This document shows, one piece after another, positions 1-5,519 of a stretch of 5,956 nucleotides of DNA. The notes under the pieces are model-generated. The model was not told where the DNA came from. It searched no databases and saw nothing but the letters and a program-made list of their open reading frames with translations. Each line of letters starts with the position of its first letter. Positions within the stretch are counted from its first letter, which is position 1. This stretch comes from Robiginitomaculum sp. (GTDB lineage: Bacteria; Pseudomonadota; Alphaproteobacteria; Caulobacterales; Maricaulaceae). Position numbers and translations under genes: made by a program. The stretch covers positions 53,081-59,036 of the forward strand of contig NVRS01000008.1 of NCBI GenBank assembly GCA_002732685.1. The letters run 5' to 3'.

Positions 1-138
1 CTGCAACTGCACGGCGGCTACGGCTATCTGGCCGATTACGGCATAGAACGCATCGTGCGTGATTTACGTGTCCACCAGATACTGGAAGGCACCAATGAAA
101 TCATGCGCGTGATTATCTCTAGGAGTTTGTTGCGGTGA
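1..138 (+). CDS. Acyl-CoA dehydrogenase, C-terminal fragment (probable isobutyryl-CoA dehydrogenase)
   Basis: Only the last 45 codons are in the window; the frame is open from base 1 and ends at TGA 136-138. The peptide holds the classic C-terminal helix block of the acyl-CoA dehydrogenase family: LHGGYGYL near the start, the [18 protein letters not shown] stretch and a terminal ISRSLL. In this family the Glu of the LEGTNE-type motif is the catalytic base and nearby residues contact FAD. The HGGYGYL...RVHQILEG...ISRSLL tail closely resembles mammalian ACAD8, isobutyryl-CoA dehydrogenase, which oxidises isobutyryl-CoA to methacrylyl-CoA in valine degradation and passes electrons to electron-transfer flavoprotein. 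The two downstream genes act later in the same pathway, which favours that substrate. Short- or branched-chain 2-methylacyl-CoA dehydrogenases have similar tails, so the substrate is an inference; membership of the family is near certain. Confidence 0.9.
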   Translation: MQLHGGYGYLADYGIERIVRDLRVHQILEGTNEIMRVIISRSLLR

Positions 139-160
139 TTAAAAGTTTACCCTTATATAC

Positions 161-262
161 CCGCTCATTCCCACGAAAGTGGGAATCCAGTTCAAATAAT
201 TATGTGCGAGCGTTGCTCGCTCTTTATTCGCTGGATACCCAGTCGTGGCTGGGTATGAGCGG
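161..262. repeat. Palindromic intergenic element folding into a four-way junction
   Basis: Nearly the whole gap between two genes is made of nested inverted repeats. Stem A pairs 161-166 with 257-262 (CCGCTC/GAGCGG). Hairpin B pairs 167-174 with 179-186 (ATTCCCAC/GTGGGAAT) around a GAAA tetraloop. Stem C pairs 187-190 with 231-234 (CCAG/CTGG) and encloses a further hairpin, 206-211 with 215-220 (GCGAGC/GCTCGC, loop GTT). Hairpin D pairs 235-242 with 249-256 (ATACCCAG/CTGGGTAT). Every listed pair is Watson-Crick, and the four arms abut with no spare base. The ATTCCC-N8-GGGAAT core followed by CCAG matches a style of dispersed palindrome (REP- or MITE-like) seen in many proteobacterial genomes. 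No T-run follows, so it is not a typical intrinsic terminator. Its copy number cannot be judged here: I saw no second copy in this window. It might stabilise or process the mRNA between the flanking genes. Confidence 0.8.
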
Positions 263-268
263 AAAATT

Positions 269-272
269 AGGA
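269..272 (+). promoter_or_regulatory. Ribosome binding site of the 3-hydroxyisobutyryl-CoA hydrolase gene
   Basis: AGGA lies 7 nt before ATG 280 and supports that start. It sits just 3' of the four-way-junction repeat, so the folded element would leave this site exposed. Confidence 0.65.
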
Positions 273-279
273 TAAATAC

Positions 280-1356
280 ATGACAGACCAAGTCCAATTT
301 GAAGTTTTCGGTAATCTCGGAAAGATTACCCTGAACCGTCCAAAAGCCTTAAACGCTCTGACCACAGAAATGTGCAAAGCGATGATTAAGGCTATGCAGG
401 CTTGGGAGAATGACGACCGTATTGGCGCGGTGCTGGTTGAGGGTGCCGGAGACCGCGCGTTTTGTGCGGGCGGCGATATCGTTATGCTGCAGGAGAGCGC
501 CAAAAATGGAGATGGTCGCGCCGAAGAGTTTTGGCGCACTGAATATGCCTTAAACGAACTGATCCACCGTTACAAGAAACCCTATATCGCTATGATTGAC
601 GGTATCGTCATGGGCGGCGGGGTCGGCCTGTCTGTACATGGACGTTTGTGTGTGGCGGGGGACAACACATTATTCGCTATGCCGGAAACAGGTATCGGGT
701 ATTTTCCGGATGTTGGCGGCACATATTTTCTACCGCGTTTGGGTCGTGATATTGGCAACTGGCTCGGCCTGACGGGTGCGCGCCTGAAAACCGAGCAGGC
801 TTGTGCTCTCGGTATTGCCAATGTTTATATCCCGAGCGATCAGCACGAAGCTTTTATTACTGCGCTTGGGAAAGCTGATTTGGACGGGCTCGACGGGTCT
901 GTCATGGACGTGATTAAACACTATGTAAAACAGCCTGACATGCCGGATAATTTACCAGCGGCAATCTCGGCATTTGATAAGCATACATTACCGGAAATCT
1001 ATACGGCGCTACGTGCCTACGGAAATATGAAAGTCAACAAAAACAATGAGGCGAATATTAATTGGGCCGCAAAACAGCTGGCATTCCTAGAGAGTAAATC
1101 ACCGCTGGCCGTTTATATCACATACGAAGCCTTGCGCCGTGGTGGTGGTTTTGATTTTCGCGAAGCTATGCGCCAAGAATTGGATTTATCCTTAAATTTC
1201 CTACACATACCAGATTTTATTGAAGGTGTTCGTGCTGCGGTTATCGACAAAGACAGAAACCCAAAATGGGCTGCAGCCAGTATAGAAGACGTAGATTTCG
1301 ACGATATTCGCGCCGCATTTTCGCAAACGTCAAAAGAGCTAGAGTTTTTAGATTAG
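280..1356 (+). CDS. 3-hydroxyisobutyryl-CoA hydrolase (enoyl-CoA hydratase/isomerase superfamily)
   Basis: This 358-residue cytoplasmic protein probably hydrolyses 3-hydroxyisobutyryl-CoA to free 3-hydroxyisobutyrate and CoA in valine catabolism. The N-terminal half is a crotonase fold: ITLNRPKALNAL at 16-27, then the two oxyanion-hole segments FCAGGDI (61-67) and GGGVGLS (112-118). The signature MPETGIGYFPDVGG (134-147) carries the Glu (136) and Asp (144) typical of the hydrolase branch. The C-terminal part, with EGVRAAVIDKDRNPKW around 315-330, is the extension that separates this branch (about 350 residues) from ordinary enoyl-CoA hydratases (about 260). The start has an AGGA site 7 nt upstream. 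The stop TAG overlaps the ribosome binding site of mmsB, which encodes the next enzyme of the pathway. A bacterial enzyme annotated simply as enoyl-CoA hydratase would be the alternative name, but length and motifs favour the hydrolase. Confidence 0.93.
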   Translation: MTDQVQFEVFGNLGKITLNRPKALNALTTEMCKAMIKAMQAWENDDRIGAVLVEGAGDRAFCAGGDIVMLQESAKNGDGRAEEFWRTEYALNELIHRYKKPYIAMIDGIVMGGGVGLSVHGRLCVAGDNTLFAMPETGIGYFPDVGGTYFLPRLGRDIGNWLGLTGARLKTEQACALGIANVYIPSDQHEAFITALGKADLDGLDGSVMDVIKHYVKQPDMPDNLPAAISAFDKHTLPEIYTALRAYGNMKVNKNNEANINWAAKQLAFLESKSPLAVYITYEALRRGGGFDFREAMRQELDLSLNFLHIPDFIEGVRAAVIDKDRNPKWAAASIEDVDFDDIRAAFSQTSKELEFLD

Positions 1357-1359
1357 GAG
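1355..1359 (+). promoter_or_regulatory. Ribosome binding site of mmsB overlapping the upstream stop codon
   Basis: AGGAG shares its first two bases with the TAG stop of the hydrolase gene (1354-1356) and lies 6 nt before ATG 1366. The arrangement suggests that ribosomes finishing the hydrolase reinitiate on mmsB, coupling the output of the two enzymes. Confidence 0.8.
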
Positions 1360-1365
1360 CCCATC

Positions 1366-2256
1366 ATGAGTACAATCGCATTTATAGGACTTGGTAATAT
1401 GGGCGGCGGTATGGCTGCTAATCTGGCAAAAGCCGGACACAAAGTACGGGCATTTGATTTGTCTGACGATGCCATAAAACGTGCTGTTGGAGCAGGGTGT
1501 ATAGCCGCGAAATCTACTTTGGACGCACTAGACGGCGCCGAAGTTGTCATCACTATGCTGCCTGCTGGTCAGCATGTGCGCAGCATTTATCTTGGCGACG
1601 ATGGTATCATTGCCAATGCTACTGACGGAACTTTGCTAATTGATAGCTCCACCATCGACATAGACAGCGCCCGCGTTGTTATCGAAGCTGCGCAGGCCAA
1701 AGGGCTTGCTATGGTTGATGCTCCTGTATCGGGCGGCGTAGCGGCAGCAGCAGCGGGAACATTGACTTTCATGGTTGGCGGTACGAAATCCGCTTTCGCC
1801 AAAGCTCAGGATTATCTCGAGCAAATGGGCAAGAATATTTTTCATGCGGGGGCGGCCGGTAATGGTCAAGCGGCTAAAGTTTGTAATAATATGCTGCTCG
1901 GGATTACTATGATCGGGACGTGCGAAGCGTTTGCGTTGGCGGAGAAACTTGGTCTCGATGCACAGACTTTTTACGATATTTCTTCGACTGCCTCTGGCCA
2001 AAGCTGGTCTATGACAACCTATTGCCCCGCGCCAGGGCCGGTACCTTCTGCACCGTCTAACCGTGATTACGCAGCGGGTTTTACCGCGGCAATGATGCTA
2101 AAAGACATGCGCTTGGCTCAACAGGCTGCGGCTGCGGCAAAAGCTGCTACGCCGTTAGGCGCACAAGCTGAAGCGCTCTACGCACTGATGGAAAGCGCAG
2201 GCAAAGACGATTTAGATTTCTCAGGGATCATGAAATTGATTAATGGGTCTCTTTAG
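1366..2256 (+). CDS. mmsB: 3-hydroxyisobutyrate dehydrogenase
   Basis: This 296-residue cytoplasmic enzyme should oxidise 3-hydroxyisobutyrate to methylmalonate semialdehyde, the step after the upstream hydrolase. The N-terminal Rossmann domain begins at once with IGLGNMGGGMA (7-17). An acidic residue, Asp31, ends the second strand, which suggests NAD rather than NADP. DAPVSGG (118-124) is the family substrate-binding motif. GNGQAAKVCNN (165-175) carries the catalytic lysine, Lys171, and the conserved Asn pair. The all-helical C-terminal domain ends in DFSGIMKLI, as in typical MmsB proteins of about 295 residues. The insertion containing SWSMTTYCPAPGPVP (213-227) is also typical of this group. 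Other beta-hydroxyacid dehydrogenases such as tartronate semialdehyde reductase share the fold, but context and the C-terminal half point to MmsB. The AGGAG site 6 nt upstream fixes the start. Confidence 0.95.
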   Translation: MSTIAFIGLGNMGGGMAANLAKAGHKVRAFDLSDDAIKRAVGAGCIAAKSTLDALDGAEVVITMLPAGQHVRSIYLGDDGIIANATDGTLLIDSSTIDIDSARVVIEAAQAKGLAMVDAPVSGGVAAAAAGTLTFMVGGTKSAFAKAQDYLEQMGKNIFHAGAAGNGQAAKVCNNMLLGITMIGTCEAFALAEKLGLDAQTFYDISSTASGQSWSMTTYCPAPGPVPSAPSNRDYAAGFTAAMMLKDMRLAQQAAAAAKAATPLGAQAEALYALMESAGKDDLDFSGIMKLINGSL

Positions 2257-2274
2257 GGTTTCGAAAATAACCCT
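2255..2274 (+). other. Weak hairpin at the end of mmsB
   Basis: AGGGTT (2255-2260) pairs with AACCCT (2269-2274) around an 8-nt loop, starting inside the TAG stop. The stem is only 6 bp and is followed by TAAGGC rather than a run of T, so it is a poor intrinsic terminator. It could attenuate transcription or protect the 3' end. CCTTAAGG at 2272-2279 is also a perfect 8-bp palindrome. The rest of the 75-nt gap is A/T-rich and shows no convincing promoter. Confidence 0.3.
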
Positions 2275-2320
2275 TAAGGCTCGCAATTTCGGTAAAATGC
2301 ATTATATTTATGAAAACAAA

Positions 2321-2325
2321 GGGAG
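2321..2325 (+). promoter_or_regulatory. Ribosome binding site of the 479-residue aldehyde dehydrogenase
   Basis: GGGAG sits 6 nt before ATG 2332 in an otherwise A-rich leader and supports this start codon. Confidence 0.7.
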
Positions 2326-2331
2326 CAGCAT

Positions 2332-3771
2332 ATGCAAAAGCTAGATAGAATATATATTGACGGAAACTGGACTTCACCGAGTGGAGATCAGGTAATCGAC
2401 GTTGTTAATCCTGCAACCGAAGAAACTTGCGCACGATTGTCGCTCGGTTCATCCGCCGATGTAGATTTGGCCGTCGCGGCGGCGCGTAAAGCTTTTGTAT
2501 TGTTCTCGCAAACAAGCCGCGCCGAGCGGTTAGAACTGCTGGGCAAAGTGATTGCTGGATACCAAGCCCGTATGGGAGAATTGGCTGCAGCAATGACTAC
2601 GGAAATGGGCGCACCGAAATGGTTGGCCGCTAGTGGTCATGCTGGCTCAGGTCTTGGGCATCTGATGACGGCGGCCAAGACGCTTGAAACATATGAATTT
2701 GAGGAACAGCGCGGCGGGACACATATCCAAAAAGAACCGATCGGGGTTTGCGGCTTCATTACACCGTGGAACTGGCCCATGAACCAAATCGGTTGTAAAC
2801 TGGCACCCGCACTGGCCACTGGCTGTACTGTGGTTTGGAAACCGAGTGAGATTTCTCCTCTTAGTGCTGATATTCTTATGGAAATTCTGCATGACGCTGG
2901 CGTTCCGGCGGGTGTTGTTAACATGGTTCACGGCGACGGCCCTAATGTTGGTGCAGCTATTTCTGCTCACGCAGGCATTGATATGGTGTCGTTCACAGGA
3001 TCAACCCGTGCAGGTGTGATGGTGGCGCAGGCGGCTGCGCCGACTGTGAAGCGGGTAACGCAGGAACTCGGCGGAAAATCAGCCAATATCATCATGGATG
3101 ATCTGGACGACGAAGGTTTTGCCAAAGCTGTGGCAGGCGGTATGCAGTCCATGACTATGAATTCTGGGCAAAATTGTAACGCGCCTTCACGTATGTTGGT
3201 ACCTGCTCACCGTATGGACGCTGCTATCAAAGCGGCAGCGGGTGCAGCGAACGCCGTACAAGTTGCTGACCCTACATCGGACGGCATGGCAATGGGGACA
3301 GTAGTTTCTGAAGTGCAGTATAACCGCATCCAAAGCCTGATTGAAAAAGGCATAGACGAGGGCGCAACTTTGGCCGCAGGTGGGCTAGGGCGTCCCGAGA
3401 ATTTGAACCGTGGTTATTATGTCCGTCCGACTGTGTTCGGTAATGTAAATAACAATATGACCATAGCCCGCGAAGAAATATTTGGCCCTGTATTGTGTAT
3501 CTTACCATATGAAAACGAAGATGACGCAGTTTCTATTGCTAATGATACGGTTTACGGCCTGTCCGGCTATATTTCGGGCAGCAATCCCGAGAGCGTCAAA
3601 CGTGTTGCGGGACAAATCCGCAGCGGCATGATCCATGTCAACGGGGCACCGACAGACATCAATGCGCCGTTCGGCGGCTATAAACGCTCTGGAAATGGCC
3701 GTGAATGGTCAGCGGAAGGCTTTGAGGACTATTTGGAAACCAAGGCAGTCATGGGTGTAGATTGGTCGTAG
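2332..3771 (+). CDS. NAD(P)-dependent aldehyde dehydrogenase (non-CoA-acylating type)
   Basis: This 479-residue protein is a full-length cytosolic aldehyde dehydrogenase that oxidises an aldehyde to the acid. All catalytic landmarks are present: PWNWP with Asn147, WKPSE with Lys170 for cofactor binding, FTGST (221-225), the general base Glu245 in ELGGKS, the nucleophile Cys282 in NSGQNCNAPSR, EEIFGPV (381-387), and PFGGYKRSGNGRE (447-458) near the C-terminus. Because it follows mmsB it is tempting to call it methylmalonate-semialdehyde dehydrogenase (MmsA). However, that CoA-acylating enzyme lacks the general-base Glu of ELGGK, so this is more likely a broad or unknown-substrate aldehyde dehydrogenase, related to the group often labelled AldA-like. 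The GGGAG site 6 nt upstream supports the start. It is 75 nt from mmsB and 87 nt from the ThDP gene, so it may form its own transcription unit. The substrate is unknown. Confidence 0.93.
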   Translation: MQKLDRIYIDGNWTSPSGDQVIDVVNPATEETCARLSLGSSADVDLAVAAARKAFVLFSQTSRAERLELLGKVIAGYQARMGELAAAMTTEMGAPKWLAASGHAGSGLGHLMTAAKTLETYEFEEQRGGTHIQKEPIGVCGFITPWNWPMNQIGCKLAPALATGCTVVWKPSEISPLSADILMEILHDAGVPAGVVNMVHGDGPNVGAAISAHAGIDMVSFTGSTRAGVMVAQAAAPTVKRVTQELGGKSANIIMDDLDDEGFAKAVAGGMQSMTMNSGQNCNAPSRMLVPAHRMDAAIKAAAGAANAVQVADPTSDGMAMGTVVSEVQYNRIQSLIEKGIDEGATLAAGGLGRPENLNRGYYVRPTVFGNVNNNMTIAREEIFGPVLCILPYENEDDAVSIANDTVYGLSGYISGSNPESVKRVAGQIRSGMIHVNGAPTDINAPFGGYKRSGNGREWSAEGFEDYLETKAVMGVDWS

Positions 3772-3773
3772 TT

Positions 3774-3786
3774 ACCTATTGTAGGT
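3774..3786 (+). other. Small hairpin after the aldehyde dehydrogenase gene
   Basis: ACCTA (3774-3778) pairs with TAGGT (3782-3786) around a TTG loop, three bases after the stop codon. Only two Ts follow directly. With 5 bp and low G+C it would be a very weak terminator at best; it is recorded because it is the only fold visible at this gene boundary. Confidence 0.25.
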
Positions 3787-3811
3787 TTAGGATAAACACT
3801 AGATCCAAGCA

Positions 3812-3839
3812 TTGTTTCGTGCCAGAATTTTGTTATTGA
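3812..3839 (+). promoter_or_regulatory. Possible weak promoter before the ThDP enzyme gene
   Basis: TTGTTT (3812-3817) and TATTGA (3834-3839), 16 nt apart, loosely resemble -35 and -10 boxes. Transcription would start near 3846, giving a leader of about a dozen bases before ATG 3859. The matches are imperfect and the gap is A/T-rich, so chance is a serious alternative. Nothing else promoter-like stands out in the 87-nt gap. Confidence 0.2.
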
Positions 3840-3848
3840 TTATTTAAT

Positions 3849-3852
3849 GGGG
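3849..3852 (+). promoter_or_regulatory. Ribosome binding site deciding the ThDP enzyme start
   Basis: GGGG (3849-3852) lies 6 nt before ATG 3859. It overlaps the alternative ATG at 3847, whose own upstream region is A/T-rich with no Shine-Dalgarno match. This favours 3859 as the true start. Confidence 0.5.
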
Positions 3853-3858
3853 CACATT

Positions 3859-5505
3859 ATGGCAAAAGCATCAGATTTATTTATCGAAGCACTGGAAGCA
3901 GAGGGGGTCGAATATATTTTTGGTATCCCCGGCGAGGAAAACCTCGACATGCTGGACAGTCTGTCCCGATCCAAATCTATTAGACTTATCCTGACTAGGC
4001 ACGAACAGGCCGCAGGCTTTATGGCGGCGACTTATGGCCGGTTTACGGGTAAGGCGGGCGTCTGTATGGCAACGCTGGGACCAGGGGCTACAAATTTAGT
4101 TACGGCTGCAGCCTATGCGCAGTTGGGCGGTATGCCAATGCTGATGGTGACTGGGCAAAAACCAGTCAAAAAATCTAAACAGGGTCGCTTCCAAATTCTC
4201 GACGTTGTCGATATGATGGGACCGATTACCAAATACACCCACCAAATCGTGGCCAGTGCCAATATCCCTTCGCGGATACGCGAAGCCTTTCGCATTGCCG
4301 AAGAAGAAAAACCGGGTGCCGTACATTTGGAATTCCCTGAAGACATCGCCGACGAGCAAACTGATGAGCGACCCATTCCGGCTTCCGCGCATCGTCGCCC
4401 CGTCCCCGAAGATAAATCCATCCACGCAGCTGTCGGTAAAATAGAAAAAGCCAAATCGCCAATCCTTGTTATTGGGGCCGGGGCTAACCGTAAATTAACC
4501 GGCAAAATGTTGACCCGCCTGATCGACAAAACCGGTATTCCTTTTGTTACCACTCAACTCGGCAAGGGTGTAGTCGATGAACGTCATCCTTTGTTTATGG
4601 GTTGCGCCGCTCTCAGCGCCGGGGATTTTGTTCACCGTGCTATTGAAGTCGCAGATCTTATCTTGAATGTTGGCCATGATGTCATTGAAAAACCACCATT
4701 TTTTATGAATGTAGACGGAGCAGAAGTTATTCATATGTCTTTCAATACGGCCGAAGTTGATCCTGTTTATTTTCCGCAAGTCGAAGTTATTGGTGATATT
4801 GCCAATGCTATCTGGCGCATCCGTGAAGACGTTGCCGTGCAGCCCCATTGGGATTTCTCGCGCATGCTAGACGTGCGTGCCCACGGTGCCGCTCACGAAT
4901 CTGAGGGCATTGATGATGCCAGATTTCCTGTTTACCCCCAGCGCTTGGTCGCCGAAGTGCGCAAAGCCATGCCGGACGACGGGATTATCTGTCTGGATAA
5001 TGGTGTTTATAAAATTTGGTTTGCCCGTAATTACAAAGCGCACCAGTCCAATACCGTCTTACTTGATAATGCGTTGGCCACTATGGGGGCAGGCTTGCCA
5101 TCTGCCATGGCGGCGCATCTGGTGCATCCCAAACGCAAAGTCATGGCCATTTGCGGCGACGGTGGATTTATGATGAACTCCCAAGAAATGGAAACCGCGG
5201 TGCGGCTAAAAATGAATATCGTCGTGCTGATCCTCAACGATAATTCCTTTGGGATGATCCGTTGGAAACAGGCCAATATGGGCTTTGAAGATTGGGGGTT
5301 GGAATACAACAATCCTGATTTCGTCAAATACGCAGAAAGTTATGGTGCCAATGGTTACCGGGTGGAATCGTCCGCAGGACTAGCGCCGTTGCTCGAAAAA
5401 TGTTTAAATTCAAAAGGTGTTCACCTGATCGAATGTCCGGTGGATTATTCTGAAAACGACGAAATCCTCAACACTGAAATCCAAAAACTAAGCGCCGCGC
5501 TTTGA
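3859..5505 (+). CDS. Thiamine-diphosphate enzyme, acetolactate synthase large-subunit type
   Basis: This is a complete ThDP-dependent enzyme of 548 residues in three domains. The N-terminal pyrimidine-binding domain (about 1-165) has the FGIPGEENLD segment and the activating Glu49 in TRHEQAAGFMA. The central domain (about 190-325) has the VIGAGAN loop at 204-210. The C-terminal pyrophosphate-binding domain has GLPSAMAAH (412-420) and the Mg/ThDP motif GDGGFMMN (433-440) running to NDNSFG (460-465). The family is routinely annotated as acetolactate synthase (two pyruvates to acetolactate and CO2). No small regulatory subunit gene follows, and MIRWKQ (466-471) stands where biosynthetic synthases have a conserved MVxQWQ-type segment. 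A catabolic carboligase or 2-oxo-acid decarboxylase feeding the adjacent aldehyde dehydrogenase is therefore plausible; the substrate is unproven. An in-frame ATG at 3847 would add four residues (MGHI), but the Shine-Dalgarno position and the usual M-KASDLF beginning of relatives favour 3859. The TGA stop is followed at once by an in-frame TAG. Confidence 0.9.
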   Translation: MAKASDLFIEALEAEGVEYIFGIPGEENLDMLDSLSRSKSIRLILTRHEQAAGFMAATYGRFTGKAGVCMATLGPGATNLVTAAAYAQLGGMPMLMVTGQKPVKKSKQGRFQILDVVDMMGPITKYTHQIVASANIPSRIREAFRIAEEEKPGAVHLEFPEDIADEQTDERPIPASAHRRPVPEDKSIHAAVGKIEKAKSPILVIGAGANRKLTGKMLTRLIDKTGIPFVTTQLGKGVVDERHPLFMGCAALSAGDFVHRAIEVADLILNVGHDVIEKPPFFMNVDGAEVIHMSFNTAEVDPVYFPQVEVIGDIANAIWRIREDVAVQPHWDFSRMLDVRAHGAAHESEGIDDARFPVYPQRLVAEVRKAMPDDGIICLDNGVYKIWFARNYKAHQSNTVLLDNALATMGAGLPSAMAAHLVHPKRKVMAICGDGGFMMNSQEMETAVRLKMNIVVLILNDNSFGMIRWKQANMGFEDWGLEYNNPDFVKYAESYGANGYRVESSAGLAPLLEKCLNSKGVHLIECPVDYSENDEILNTEIQKLSAAL

Positions 5506-5506
5506 T

Positions 5507-5511
5507 AGGAG
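5507..5511 (+). promoter_or_regulatory. Ribosome binding site of the second aldehyde dehydrogenase
   Basis: AGGAG lies 8 nt before ATG 5520 and overlaps the second of the tandem stops TGA-TAG (5503-5508) that end the ThDP gene. The tight spacing indicates co-transcription and probable translational coupling of the two genes. Confidence 0.8.
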
Positions 5512-5519
5512 ACACAGTT

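Noticed and set aside
235..256. Hairpin 235-256 as an intrinsic terminator after the acyl-CoA dehydrogenase
   Set aside because: The stem is good, but it is followed by GAGCGGAAAATTAGG, with no T-run on the + strand, and it forms one arm of the larger palindromic element.
1636..2001. A 121-codon open frame on the minus strand opposite mmsB
   Set aside because: It covers the conserved coding part of mmsB, has an unremarkable Arg/Ser-rich translation, and no context supports it.
2280..2308. Promoter before the 479-residue aldehyde dehydrogenase using TATATT at 2303-2308 as -10
   Set aside because: The -10-like hexamer is in an A/T-rich stretch, and the bases 16-18 nt upstream (around CTCGCA) do not resemble a -35 box. 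It was too weak to list as a feature.
3819..3839. Tiny open frame GTG to TGA upstream of the ThDP gene, as a leader peptide
   Set aside because: It has only six sense codons, no ribosome binding site, no run of regulatory codons and no attenuator-like hairpins following it.
4113..4553. A 146-codon open frame on the minus strand opposite the ThDP enzyme
   Set aside because: It lies wholly antisense to a conserved catalytic domain, its translation shows no recognisable domain, and other shorter antisense frames overlap it. It is best explained by codon bias of the + strand gene.
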